A DNA stretch of 33,897 nt from Streptomyces sp. SID11385 (lineage in GTDB: Bacteria > Actinomycetota > Actinomycetes > Streptomycetales > Streptomycetaceae), in NCBI RefSeq assembly GCF_010548245.1, contig NZ_JAAGLR010000279.1, positions 1 through 33,897 of the forward strand, read 5' to 3'. The translations under genes were made by a program, and so were the position numbers. Positions 1 to 9,700 of this stretch are shown in pieces. Within the stretch, counting starts at the first letter, position 1, and every line of letters begins with the position of its first letter. The notes under the pieces were generated by a model. The model did no database searches. It was not told where the DNA came from and saw only the letters and a program-made list of their open reading frames with translations.

Positions 1-24
1 CCCCACCGCCTGGAGACACCACAG

Positions 25-1437
25 ATGGCAGCCGGCCTTCCCCCCGCCCTCGACCGACCGCACTTCATCGGGATCGGTGGGGCCGGGATGTCGGGCATCG
101 CCCGGATTCTCGCCCAGCGCGGGGCGAGCGTCGCGGGCAGTGACGCGAAGGACTCGGCGACCGCCGCCTCGCTGCGCGCCCTCGGCGCCACCGTCCACCT
201 CGGCCACGACGCGGCCCACCTCGCCGAGGACACCTCCGCCGTCGTCGTCTCGTCCGCGATCCGCGCCGACAACCCCGAGCTGGTCCGCGCCCGGGAACTC
301 GGCATCCCCGTCGTGCACCGCTCCGACGCCCTCGCCGCCCTCATGGCGGGCACGCGGCCCCTCGCGGTCGCCGGCACGCACGGCAAGACGACGACGACCT
401 CGATGCTCGCCGTCTCCCTCACGACGCTCGGGCTCGACCCCTCGTACGCGATCGGCGGCGACCTCGACGCGCCCGGCTCCAACGCGCGCCACGGCAGCGG
501 CGAGATCTTCGTCGCCGAGGCCGACGAGAGCGACCGCAGCTTCCACACGTACGCCCCCGAGGTCGCCGTCGTCCTCAACGTCGAACTCGACCACCACGCC
601 AACTACGCCTCGATCGAGGAGATCTACGAGTCCTTCGAGACCTTCGTCGGCAAGATCGTCCCCGGCGGCACCCTGGTGATCTCCGCGGATCACGAGGGCG
701 CCCGCGAGCTGACCCGCCGCGTGCGGGACCGGGCGGAGCTCACCGTCCTCACCTACGGCTCGGCCGAGGACGCGGACGTACGGGTGCACAAGGTCACCCC
801 GCGCGGCCTGACCAGCGAGGTCACCGTCTCGCTCCACGGCAAGCTGCTCACGTTCACGGTCTCCGTGCCCGGCAGCCACTACGCCCACAACGCGGTCGCC
901 GCGCTCGTCGCGGGCGTCTCCCTCGGCGTCCCGCTGCACAACCTCGCCTCCGCGCTCCGCAGCTACACGGGCGTGAAGCGGCGCCTCCAGCTCAAGGGCG
1001 AGGCCGCGGGCGTGCAGGTCGTCGACTCCTACGCGCACCACCCCACCGAGATGGCCGCCGACCTGGAGGCGATGCGCGGCGCCGTCGAGGGGCGCATCCT
1101 CGTCGTCTTCCAGCCGCACCTCTTCTCCCGCACGCAGGAGCTGGGCAAGGAGATGGGCCAGGCCCTCGCGCTCGCCGACTCCTCCCTCGTCCTGGACATC
1201 TACCCGGCCCGCGAGGACCCCATCGAGGGCGTCACGAGCGAGCTGATCATCGCCGCCGGTCGCGCCGCCGGGGCCGACGTGAGCCCGCTGCACGCGAAGG
1301 ACGAGGTCGCGGAGGCCGTCGCGGGAATGGCGAAGCCCGGTGATCTCGTTCTCACCATGGGAGCGGGCGATGTCACCGACCTCGGCCCCGCCATCCTGGA
1401 CCGGCTCACCGCCGGACCCCGCAGCCCCGAGAGCTGA
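25..1437 (+). CDS. murC: UDP-N-acetylmuramate--L-alanine ligase
   Basis: MurC adds L-alanine to UDP-N-acetylmuramate using ATP, the first amino-acid step of cytoplasmic peptidoglycan precursor synthesis. The 470-residue protein is full length for the family. Visible motifs are the N-terminal nucleotide-binding GIGGAG (16-21), the ATP-binding loop GTHGKTTTT (117-125), EADESD (165-170), LDHHANY (188-194), the C-terminal-domain motif YAHHPTE (336-342) and FQPHLFSRT (362-370). The ATG at 25 has GGAG about ten bases upstream. Nothing looks broken. In Streptomyces murC lies apart from the main division/cell-wall cluster, so its presence without other mur genes is not odd. What is odd is the neighbour: a phage capsid gene begins 151 bp after its stop. 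The call is very secure. Confidence 0.97.
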   Translation: MAAGLPPALDRPHFIGIGGAGMSGIARILAQRGASVAGSDAKDSATAASLRALGATVHLGHDAAHLAEDTSAVVVSSAIRADNPELVRARELGIPVVHRSDALAALMAGTRPLAVAGTHGKTTTTSMLAVSLTTLGLDPSYAIGGDLDAPGSNARHGSGEIFVAEADESDRSFHTYAPEVAVVLNVELDHHANYASIEEIYESFETFVGKIVPGGTLVISADHEGARELTRRVRDRAELTVLTYGSAEDADVRVHKVTPRGLTSEVTVSLHGKLLTFTVSVPGSHYAHNAVAALVAGVSLGVPLHNLASALRSYTGVKRRLQLKGEAAGVQVVDSYAHHPTEMAADLEAMRGAVEGRILVVFQPHLFSRTQELGKEMGQALALADSSLVLDIYPAREDPIEGVTSELIIAAGRAAGADVSPLHAKDEVAEAVAGMAKPGDLVLTMGAGDVTDLGPAILDRLTAGPRSPES

Positions 1438-1545
1438 GCAAGCCCGGCCAGCGTCATCGACGCCCCGGAACCACCGCCAGAACCGCCCCACACCTCGTCC
1501 ACCCGCTACCATCAGCGGCAACGCAACTTCACCACGACGACTGAT

Positions 1546-1588
1546 CTGGTTTCGGGCCGAGTCTCCTTGAATTCTCAGGAGACTCGGC
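1546..1588 (+). promoter_or_regulatory. Leader copy 1: CTGGTT core plus hairpin before capsid gene
   Basis: The core CTGGTTTCGGGCC (1546-1558) runs into a perfect 12-bp stem, 1556-1567 paired with 1577-1588, with a 9-base loop. The ATG of the capsid gene at 1589 follows the stem with no gap. The Shine-Dalgarno AGGAG (1577-1581) lies in the 3' arm and would be hidden when the stem forms. This copy has the strongest hairpin of the eight but no clear TANNCT hexamer just upstream. The rest of the murC-capsid gap (1438-1545) holds only a weak 5-bp hairpin at 1503-1518. Confidence 0.75.
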
Positions 1589-3193
1589 ATGGCCGACTTC
1601 GAACTGCCCGAGGACATCACCCAGCTCAGCGCCGACGAACTCGACGGCGTCCTCGACGGCGCAGTCCAGGCATTCGACACCCTCAGCAAGGGCGACACCC
1701 TCGCCCCCGAAGACCTCGCGCAGCTCCGCGCCCTCGCGACCGCCGTCGACAGCATCCGCCAGGAGAAGGCCGCCCGAGTCGAGGCCGCTCAGCAGGCCGC
1801 CGACGAGATCGACGCCCTCGCCGCCCAGGTCCGAGGCGACAAGCCCAACGCCGAGCCGGAGCCCGAGCCGGAGGCGACTCCCGAGCCGGAGCCCGAGCCC
1901 GAGCCGGTCACCGCCTCGGCCAGCCCGCGCCGCACCATCGACCTCTCCGGCATCCGCCGCCGCCAGCCCTCCGTCCTCCCCGCCGACCCCAACCCCCGGC
2001 CGGAGATCACCGCCTCCGTCGACGTCCCCGGCTACTCCCCCGGCCAGGCCCTCGACATGGAAGGCGTCACCGAAGGACTCATCCGCCGCGCCAACGCCCT
2101 GAAGACCGCAGGTGGCGGCGTCGGCCTGACAGCCTCGTACCGGCTCCCGTTCCAGAAGGAGCTGATCATCAACGACAGCTCCAGCGGCACCGAAGGCACC
2201 CGCGCCGTCCTCCTCGCCGCCGACCAGGCCCGCCTCCAGGGCGGCAACATCGTCGCCAGCGGGGGCTGGTGCGCCCCGTCCGAAACCGTCTACGAGCTGA
2301 CCAGCATGGCGTGCCCCGAGATGCTCTGGGACGTCCCCGAAATCCAGCTCGCCCGAGGCGGCCTCCGCTTCTTCCCCATGCCGAGCCTCGACGTCGGCAG
2401 CATGACCTGGGTCCACACCGAGGCCGACGACATCAGCGGCGCGCAGAAGCCCTGCTTCCGCATCCCCTGCCCCGAGCCGATCGAGGTCCGATGCGACGCC
2501 ATCGGGATCTGCCTGGAGTCCGGCATCCTGACGCAGCGCCACTTCCCCGAACTCGTCGAGCACTACCAGAAGCTCGGCATGATCGCCCACGAGATCCGCA
2601 TCAAGCAGGAACTCTTCACCCAGGCCCTCGCCCAGTCCACGGCCGTCACCATCGCCCCGACCTTCGGCGCCTTCTCCGCCCTCTTCGCCGCCGTCGCCCT
2701 CCAGGCCGCCGACATGACCGAGAAGCTCAGCCTCTGCGAGAGCATCAACATCGAGGTCGTCTTCCCCTGGTGGTCGAAGAACCTCTTCCTCGCCGACATC
2801 GCGCGGAGGAACGGCGTCAGCGTCGAAGACATCGACATCAACCGCATCATCAGCGCCTTCGCCCAGATCGGCGTCAGCGTCCAGTGGGCCCGCGGCCTCA
2901 ACCCGAACGTCCCCGACACCATTGGCGGCGCCGACCCGGCCGCCGTCTGGCCCGACAACGTGCCCTTCCTCATCTACCCGGCCGGCACCTTCGAGGCGGG
3001 ACGCGGCGGGGAGATCAGCCTGGGTGTAATTCACGATTCAAGCAAGTTCTCTGTGAACGACTACACCGCACTGTTCACCGAAGAGTGCAGCACCCTCATC
3101 GCGAGGAACCAGGAAGCCCGCATCGTGACGGTCCCGGTCTGCGCGGACGGCCGTACGGCCGAGCAGATCGGCGTCACCTGCCCCGTCGCCTGA
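1589..3193 (+). CDS. Phage major capsid protein with N-terminal scaffold-like region
   Basis: A 534-residue protein that I read as the HK97-fold major capsid subunit. Residues about 12-83 are acidic and helical, like a fused scaffold (delta) domain. A Pro-Glu repeat linker follows (about 89-107) and then the capsid domain. The C-terminal half has capsid-like features: a long helix with RIKQELF, the stretch FPWWSKNLFLADIARRNG, and an end containing FLIYPAGTF. Several Cys residues (GWCAPSE, KPCFRIPCPEP, RCDAIGICLES) are unusual for a capsid and match the Cys-rich style of the tail proteins here. The ATG sits against the leader hairpin, and a 12-bp terminator follows the gene, so it may be its own transcription unit. 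No protease gene or clear cleavage site was seen. Family assignment is by resemblance; the structural role is fairly sure. Confidence 0.85.
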   Translation: MADFELPEDITQLSADELDGVLDGAVQAFDTLSKGDTLAPEDLAQLRALATAVDSIRQEKAARVEAAQQAADEIDALAAQVRGDKPNAEPEPEPEATPEPEPEPEPVTASASPRRTIDLSGIRRRQPSVLPADPNPRPEITASVDVPGYSPGQALDMEGVTEGLIRRANALKTAGGGVGLTASYRLPFQKELIINDSSSGTEGTRAVLLAADQARLQGGNIVASGGWCAPSETVYELTSMACPEMLWDVPEIQLARGGLRFFPMPSLDVGSMTWVHTEADDISGAQKPCFRIPCPEPIEVRCDAIGICLESGILTQRHFPELVEHYQKLGMIAHEIRIKQELFTQALAQSTAVTIAPTFGAFSALFAAVALQAADMTEKLSLCESINIEVVFPWWSKNLFLADIARRNGVSVEDIDINRIISAFAQIGVSVQWARGLNPNVPDTIGGADPAAVWPDNVPFLIYPAGTFEAGRGGEISLGVIHDSSKFSVNDYTALFTEECSTLIARNQEARIVTVPVCADGRTAEQIGVTCPVA

Positions 3194-3204
3194 CCCCCCA
3201 CGCA

Positions 3205-3233
3205 GCGGTTCCGCCCCGCCAGGGCGGAACCGC
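3205..3233 (+). terminator. Intrinsic terminator after capsid gene
   Basis: A perfect 12-bp stem (3205-3216 with 3222-3233) with a 5-base loop begins 12 bases after the capsid stop. There is no long T run, as is common in Streptomyces. The stretch from here to 3326 shows no leader core and no convincing promoter. Confidence 0.7.
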
Positions 3234-3326
3234 CTGTCACAGAAATGAGGGCAAGGCGTGCTCCGTCTCCCCTTCGGTAACCCCCTTGTCGACGCTCGAC
3301 CAGTCCACGACGGGACGGTGGGCTGA

Positions 3327-4175
3327 GTGCCTTCGGCTGGTATGCGGCGGCGGGTGGAGTCCATCCCGGGAAGGCCGCTCCCGTACGGAATCCTCAGCGA
3401 CTGCGCTTCGGTGATCGAGGTGTCCGAGACGGACATCCACGAGTTGATGGGCGTGGAGTGGCTCGCCCTCGGGTGCTGTCCCGTGCAGGTGTGGCCGGAC
3501 TCGTGCCCTGATGAGGACGAGTCCCCGGGCGCTGGGCCGGTGGAGAAGGAGTTCTGTCGCCCCACGGTGGAGCACGCGTCTCCGATCACGATCTACTCGG
3601 GTGCGGAGTGCAGCACGATCGGGTGGTCGTATGCGGAGGCGCGGGAGCAGGTCCTCGCGACGCTGGAGCTGGGGCAGCAGCGTGCGATCGAGGAGGGCTT
3701 CTGGCGGGAGACGCTCGCGCCGCGCGCGGTGGACCTGACGTCGCCCGCGGGCCCGGTCAGCGTGGCGCAGGGTGTGGCCGCGCTGGAGGGGGCTCTCGCG
3801 GAGACGTACGGCGGGCAGGGCCTTCTTCACGTGCCGACCGGCGTGGCGGCGCTACTGGGGTGCTGCCAGGTGTTGCGGCAGGACGCGGCGACGGACTGCC
3901 CTCGGACGCTGGCGGGGAACCGTGCGGTGATCGGCGCGGGGTATTCGGCGGCGAACTCCGGCCCGGACGGTGCTCCGGCTGCGCCAGGGACGGCGTGGCT
4001 GTACATCTCGGGGCCCGTCGAGGTGCGTCTCGGCCCGGTCGATGTGGTGCCGGACCGGGCGGGGCCAGCGGTGAACTACCGCGTCAACGACCTGAAAGTC
4101 CTCGCGGAGCGGACGGCGGTCGTGGGGACGACCTGCCAGGTCTTCGCTATCAATGTGGAGGCGTGCCCGGCATGA
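3327..4175 (+). CDS. Capsid-adjacent virion protein, function unknown
   Basis: 282 residues. I do not recognise a defined domain. The N-terminal PGRPLPYG segment and the C-terminal pattern of GTAWLYISGPVEVRLGP followed by ERTAVV resemble proteins encoded just after the capsid gene in actinobacteriophages, which are usually annotated as hypothetical or virion-associated. It carries several Cys pairs (GCCPVQ, GCCQVL). The GTG at 3327 is chosen because GGTGGG lies five bases upstream; the ATG at 3342 is an alternative that would drop five residues. Its stop overlaps the next start as ATGA, so the two are translationally coupled. A connector or capsid accessory role is inferred from position only. 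Confidence 0.7.
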   Translation: MPSAGMRRRVESIPGRPLPYGILSDCASVIEVSETDIHELMGVEWLALGCCPVQVWPDSCPDEDESPGAGPVEKEFCRPTVEHASPITIYSGAECSTIGWSYAEAREQVLATLELGQQRAIEEGFWRETLAPRAVDLTSPAGPVSVAQGVAALEGALAETYGGQGLLHVPTGVAALLGCCQVLRQDAATDCPRTLAGNRAVIGAGYSAANSGPDGAPAAPGTAWLYISGPVEVRLGPVDVVPDRAGPAVNYRVNDLKVLAERTAVVGTTCQVFAINVEACPA

Positions 4176-4639
4176 GCGGTGTTGTGATCGTCCGTCCTGC
4201 GGTGGAGCTGCGGCGGGACTTCGCGCGGTGGGCGGTCGCTCAGCGGCCGAAGGTGCGTACGGCGTCGCCGACTTCGTTCGCGGTGCCGGCCGTCCGGTTC
4301 ACCGAGGCGCCCGAGGAGATCCTGATCGGCTCCTTCGTCGACGGTCAGCGCTACGTTTCGCCCGACGAGGACACCCCTGAGTGCACCGTGGGCAGGCCCG
4401 AGCTGGTCGGCGTCGCCAGCCCGGACGGCTACCGCGAGGCCGTACCCGGTGAGCCGCTGCCCGAGGTGCCCGCCGAGGTGTACGGGCCGGACTCGACGCC
4501 GCTGCCGGAAGGGTCCGACGACAGCGACTCATCCGCCGAGGCGCCGGAAGGCGTTTTCCCCTGCGGTGCGTGCGACCGCGAGTTCACCAGCGAGCGTGGC
4601 CGGGACGCCCACGGTCGCCAGAAGCACGCGGAGGCGTAG
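4172..4639 (+). CDS. Capsid-adjacent protein with C-terminal C2H2 zinc finger
   Basis: 155 residues, start overlapping the upstream stop (ATGA). The first two-thirds have no recognised fold, and an acidic Asp/Ser/Glu-rich linker follows (about 105-127). The last 25 residues form a clean zinc-finger pattern: Cys131-x2-Cys134-x12-His147-x4-His152, with the Phe138 expected of the C2H2 core. Small proteins with a terminal zinc finger next to the capsid gene occur in other actinophages. Whether this one binds DNA, RNA or a virion partner cannot be told. The next gene starts immediately after its stop. Confidence 0.75.
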   Translation: MSGVVIVRPAVELRRDFARWAVAQRPKVRTASPTSFAVPAVRFTEAPEEILIGSFVDGQRYVSPDEDTPECTVGRPELVGVASPDGYREAVPGEPLPEVPAEVYGPDSTPLPEGSDDSDSSAEAPEGVFPCGACDREFTSERGRDAHGRQKHAEA

Positions 4640-5572
4640 GTGCCCGTCGAGCCGATCCCCTGCACCCCTGGCGGCGGGAGCGGGCCCGAGCCCGGCCCGT
4701 CCTGCTGCGCCCCCTCCCTCACGACCGCACCACCCCTGTGCCGCGAGGACGGCAGCGCGGTCCTTCTCGTCCTGCGCTCGGCGTGCGCCTGCGACGGCGA
4801 ACCCCCGGCCCCGCCCGAGATCGCAGGGTGGATCGACTCCGCGACCGGTGTGTTCACCGAGGGGCCCGCGCCGGCCGACGCACGCCCCTGCGGTGCCACC
4901 GAGGACGGGTGCGCGTCCGTCGCCCTCCTCCGCCTCTGCGACCAGACCGACGACGGGGCGTGTACGCCGTTCCTGCGGCGCCTCGTCCTCGACTGCGACG
5001 GCGAGACCACCGCGAGCACGGACACCGCCCTCGACGGCGTCACACCGTACGAGACGGCCGGGACGGTCATCGACTGCGACAACTGCCCGTGCGGCCCGAA
5101 GACCAAGACCCTCGTCCTCTGCGACTACCTCACCGACGGCCCCACCCCCGTCACCCAGTTCCTCCGCACCGTCGTCTACGACTGCGAGACCGGCGAGGCC
5201 CTGGACCAGACTGACACGGCCCTCGACGGCACGACGCCGTACGCACCCGTGGGGGAGATCGGCGAGTGCCACCAGTGCCGCCCCACGCCGATGTGCCCCC
5301 AGCTCCTTGGCCTCTCCGGCCCGGAGACCTGGACGATGCCCGAGGGCACCGAGTCACTGTCCCTCACCGTCGCGTGTGGGCCGGTGGTGGTCACGGACTG
5401 CCGGGGCAACACCACGCAGATCAACGAGCCCGGCGCGTCCTTCAACTGGGCCGCGCCGCCGGTCGACTGCCGCCCCGGGCGCCTGTGCACACCCCTCACG
5501 GTCGATGTCCCCGCCGACTCGGCCGTCTACCTGAACTTCCTCACTCCGTGCGACATGGGGGACGTCTCGTGA
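4640..5572 (+). CDS. Cys-rich tail/fibre-like protein with two LCD-FLR modules
   Basis: 310 residues; the GTG start touches the previous TAG stop. Residues about 94-151 and 157-213 are two copies of a Cys module: LCD, then about 12 residues to FLR, then DC, a DTALDGxTPY signature, and a closing Cys pair. The end (about 219-310) is a separate beta-rich domain whose pattern (TWTMPEG, then a Cys pair, then FNWAAPP) recurs at the ends of the genes at 6777 and 12034. The many Cys pairs suggest disulfides in an extracellular virion part. It belongs to a coupled run, with its stop overlapping the next start (GTGA). A receptor-binding or decoration role is inferred, not shown. Confidence 0.75.
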   Translation: MPVEPIPCTPGGGSGPEPGPSCCAPSLTTAPPLCREDGSAVLLVLRSACACDGEPPAPPEIAGWIDSATGVFTEGPAPADARPCGATEDGCASVALLRLCDQTDDGACTPFLRRLVLDCDGETTASTDTALDGVTPYETAGTVIDCDNCPCGPKTKTLVLCDYLTDGPTPVTQFLRTVVYDCETGEALDQTDTALDGTTPYAPVGEIGECHQCRPTPMCPQLLGLSGPETWTMPEGTESLSLTVACGPVVVTDCRGNTTQINEPGASFNWAAPPVDCRPGRLCTPLTVDVPADSAVYLNFLTPCDMGDVS

Positions 5573-6750
5573 GCTGCAACGACTGCTGTCCGCCGATCAT
5601 CTTCGGCACCGCGTCCGGCGGAACGCCCGGCCCCCAGGGGCCGCCTGGCCCCGCGGGCCCGCAGGGGCCCGGCGCGTGCGTCTCGGCCGACCCCGGCAAC
5701 GCGTTGCAGGAGGGCACGGACGGCTGCCTCTACGTCGCCGAGCCCACCGCACCCGAGGTGTGCGTCGCGGCGGACTCCGCGGACGTCCTCGCCGTGGACG
5801 CGGACGGCTGCCTCAGCCTCACCACCGACCCGTCGGGCCCAATCCGGCCCGGGGAAGCCGGCCTCACCCTCTGCCTCTCCGAGGACCCCGGGCAGACCGC
5901 CGCCCTCGACGACGACGGATGCCTCCTGGTGACCGGCGGCCCGGCGGCGCTCCCGCTCGTCACCATGACCGCCGCCGTGGAGGTCTTCACCGCCGACGGG
6001 CAGTTCGACCCCGCCAGCTATCCCGGGCTCCAGTACGTGCGCGTACGCGTCCAGGGCGCGGGCGGCGGCTCTACCGGGTCCGGGAGCAACGCCGGCCCGG
6101 TCGGCTCGGACTGGGTGTCCATCGGCGTGGCCGGCGGTGGTGGCGCCTATGCGGAGAGCCTCCTCAACGCGGCCGACCTCACCGGCCCCATCGCGGTCAC
6201 TGTCGGCGCGGGTGGCGCCGGGTCCGCCGTCAACGTCAACGCGGGCGCCGGCGGCGGGAGCGCCTTCGGCACGCTGGTCACCGCACCCGGCGGCCTGGGC
6301 GGCCAGTACATCGGCACCGGCGTCCCGGCTTCGTGGGACGACGCCCGTGCCCGCTTCAACCAGTCCGGCGGCTTCGGCGGCGTCGGCCAGCTCCGTATCC
6401 CAGGCGGGTCGGCGTCGCCCGGCTTCGCCATCGGCGGGCGCGTCTTCAACGACTCGACGCTCGTCACCAACGGCCAGGCGATCGGCACGAAGATCAGCGT
6501 CGGCGGAGGTGGCGGCGGCTCGGTCCTCGGCGCGGCGTCCCGGGGCGGCCTCTCCTCCTCCGGCGCCGGGGACGAGCCAACCATCGGCGTCGGCGGCGCG
6601 CTCGGCTACGGAGGCGGCGCCCCCGCGCCCGCCTCCGCGTCCGGCGCCGGCGTCGGCGGTGGCACCCCGAGCCCGGCGCAGATGGGCCGCGACGGCGCGC
6701 CCGGCGTCGTGGTCGTCGAGGTCTACCAGCTCCAGGTCACCGCCGCCTGA
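5569..6750 (+). CDS. Collagen-like, glycine-rich tail-tip protein
   Basis: 393 residues from the GTG at 5569, which overlaps the upstream stop. The N-terminus is Cys-rich (SCNDCCPP) followed by a short collagen-type Gly-Pro-Gln/Pro repeat (about 20-34). Three short repeats ending in DGCL follow. From about residue 130 a glycine-rich domain begins with an FDPASYPGLQYVRVRVQGAGG segment, followed by many Gly-Gly turns and the end GVVVVEVYQ. That architecture matches glycine-rich adhesin domains at phage tail tips. The protein at 26501 is a clear paralogue of this domain. Stretches with an earlier start in the same frame lie inside the previous gene and are not coding. Confidence 0.75.
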   Translation: MSCNDCCPPIIFGTASGGTPGPQGPPGPAGPQGPGACVSADPGNALQEGTDGCLYVAEPTAPEVCVAADSADVLAVDADGCLSLTTDPSGPIRPGEAGLTLCLSEDPGQTAALDDDGCLLVTGGPAALPLVTMTAAVEVFTADGQFDPASYPGLQYVRVRVQGAGGGSTGSGSNAGPVGSDWVSIGVAGGGGAYAESLLNAADLTGPIAVTVGAGGAGSAVNVNAGAGGGSAFGTLVTAPGGLGGQYIGTGVPASWDDARARFNQSGGFGGVGQLRIPGGSASPGFAIGGRVFNDSTLVTNGQAIGTKISVGGGGGGSVLGAASRGGLSSSGAGDEPTIGVGGALGYGGGAPAPASASGAGVGGGTPSPAQMGRDGAPGVVVVEVYQLQVTAA

Positions 6751-6776
6751 GCGGCCATCACCCCAAGGAAGACGAC

Positions 6777-9700
6777 ATGCCAGCAGGCGGAAACTTCACC
6801 TCGTGCAACTGCGGCCCCGACGCGGCGGCGTGTGAGAACCCGACTCAGCCGGTGGCCACCGTCGGCCTGTGTCTCGCGGACGGCTCCCCGATCGCGGTCA
6901 CCGTCGTCCGGGACTGCGCCGGCACCGCCACGAGCGAGGGGTGGCTCAACCTGACCACCGGCGCATGGTCCGCAGGCGCGCCCCCGGCCGGGACCATCGC
7001 GTGCGGCGACTCCCGCAGCATCACGACCAACGGCACCTTCTGCGACGTCGGACCGGACGGGGAGGTCCTCGGCCTGGTCCTCGTGGAGTACCAGTACGCG
7101 GCGGATGGCTCGATCGCCGCGGTCCGCCTGGTCGACGCGGTCACCGGCACGACGTACACCCCGACCGGTGAGGTGACGACCTGCCCGGCCGGGACGGAGC
7201 AGCCGGAGCGGGACCTGGTCCAGCTCTGCGACTTCGCGGCCGACGGCACCGCCACCGCGTTCCTCCGCGACTTCGCCCGGAGCGAGACGGGCGCGATCAC
7301 CGGGCACAGCGACTACGACCTCAGCGGGGAGCCGTACGCCCCGGCCGGAACGGTCGCCCTGTGCCCGCCAGAGTCGCCGTGCCGCTCCTGCCAGACCCTC
7401 GCCCTGTGCGACGTGCCCACGGACCCGACACCTGCCCCGGTCCTCGTGGCCGGCGGCTTGGCCGGTGCGCGCTCGGGCACAACGGCAACCGGTGTCGGCT
7501 TCACCACGAGCAGCGGCACCAACACCCTCGCGGGCTGGTTCCCCCTCAGTCTCTTCCCCGTCGCGACCGCCGGCCCGTTCGTCCTCACCCTGAACCGGCC
7601 GGCTGCCGCCTCCTGGTCGGCGCGCGTCGGCATCAGCGGCACGACGACGGGCCGCATCGTCATGCCGGCCGGGACCGAGCTGGTGGAGCTGTCCCCGAGC
7701 CACGTCTACGACCCGGCCACGCGCACCCTGAGCCCCGCCGCCGGCGCCGGGCAGGCCAACGCCAACGGCGACTCCACGTTCCAGCACGCGGGCCCCGTCA
7801 CCTCCTTGTCGTTCGCCAGCGACGGGACGGGCGGCGCACTCGGCCCGACGCAGCGGCAGGTGGGCGACTTCACCCTGGCCCCGAGCACCGTGCCGTTCCT
7901 GCGGACCGTGTGCCGGGACTGCGACGGCGGGGGCGTCACGGCCACGGACACCCTCCTCGACGGCACGACCGCCTACACGGTGCGCGGCCGGGCGGAGGTG
8001 TGCCAGCCCGAGGAGGCGGAGCCGTGCGCGTCCACCGTGACCACGCTCCGTCTGTGCGACCTCGACCCGAACGTGGAGCCGGACGCGGACGGCAAGCGGT
8101 GCGCCGTCCCCTTCCTCCGCCACCTGGTGCACGACTGCACGGGCGCTCTGGTCGAGACCCGGGACACCGCCACGGACGGCACCACGCCGTACGCCCCCGT
8201 CCAGGTCGTGGACTGCGGGAGCGGCGGTGTACCCGCGATGGTCGAGGTGCCGTGGGAGGTCGTCGGCATCGAGCCGGACCCCGGCAGCGCGGCCGGGCGC
8301 GGCTTCCTCTTCTCCCTCTCCCCGATCGACGACCCGGACACCGTCGGGGTCGTCAAGGTCACCACCACGGCGACGGCGAACACGGACTGCCCCAGCACGC
8401 CCCCCTCGTACAGCTTCCGCAACCCGTGCACCTACACGTTCACCCCGGACCAGGTCCTCCAGGATGCGGCGACCTACGTCCGTTGCGACCTGATCGACTT
8501 CGACACCTTCGAGCCGATCACGGGCCTGACCCCGCCGCCGTCCCGGCTCGGCGGCACCGCCTACTGGGACGGGTCGACCGTGCGTCCGACCGAGTCCAAC
8601 GGCACCGGCGAGATGTACTACGACGGGCCACCGCCCGTCTGGTCCTACCGCGTCGGCAACACCGGCGGCGGCAACAGTTGTAGCGCGCTGAGCTTCGCGG
8701 CGGTGTCGCTGCGCCCGGAGGGATGCTGCACCCCGTGCGGCGGAAGCAGCGGCGGGGACGGCACGGGGCGCACTGTGCAAGAGGTGTGCGTCATCGCCAC
8801 CGCCGCCCCCACCGACGTGATGCCGTGGACGCGGGTGATCGAGGACGGCGGCGCCACGATCTACTACCTCGACCAGACCGGCGCCCGCTACGACAACACC
8901 CTCCCGGCCGCCCATCAGATCGTGGCCTGTCCGGCGGAGGAAGCCGACGGCTGCGCGACCTGCGAGACCATCCCCCTGTGCGACGTCCAGCCCGACGAGT
9001 CCCCCGGCGAGCCGCTGATCGACTTCACGGAGCTGCGCCTGTCCGACTTGGAGGACGGCCCCACCTCGGGCACCCTCCCCAACGGCGTTGGCTACACCGT
9101 GAGTTGCGGGTCATGGCTCACGCCACAGGGGCACTACACCATCTACCCCGTGGGCGGCCCGGGGACCCCGGCCTGTGACCAGACGTGGGTGTTCGACCAG
9201 CCCGTCTACCTCCGGTTCGGCGTCCGCGGCTTCAACGTGGCCCCGCGCGAGTGCATCGCCTACGAGGCCGACAGCGGGGCCACGTTCAGCATCGAGTTCC
9301 TGCACCCCAACCACCGGCCCGGCGCTGACCCGGACAGCATCTGCGGGCTCGGCTCGGCCACGGACGAGTCGGTCGTCCGTACCGACGGCCCGGTCACCGA
9401 GCTGACGATCCGCGCGACCACCAACGCCGGGGCCGGGCGCGGGCTCGGCCTGCTCCACGTCGGGCTCCTCGCAGACCCCCAGCCCGAACCCGGCTCGATC
9501 ACCCCCTTCCTGCGTACGACGTGCCGGGACTGCGGCGGGGCCGTCGTCTCGACGTCGGACACGACGCTGGAGGGCCAGCCGTACACCCCGGCCGGCATGG
9601 TGACCGTCTGCTCGGCGGCTGGCGGCGGGGGCACGGAGCCGTGCCGGGACAGCTCCAGCACGCTCCTGTGCGACACCTCGGCGGTCGACCTGATCACGGT

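Noticed and set aside
1529..3034. 501-codon minus-strand open frame opposite the capsid gene
   Set aside because: It mirrors the plus-strand codon bias; the translation is Gly/Asp/Val low complexity with no motif and no ribosome-binding site.
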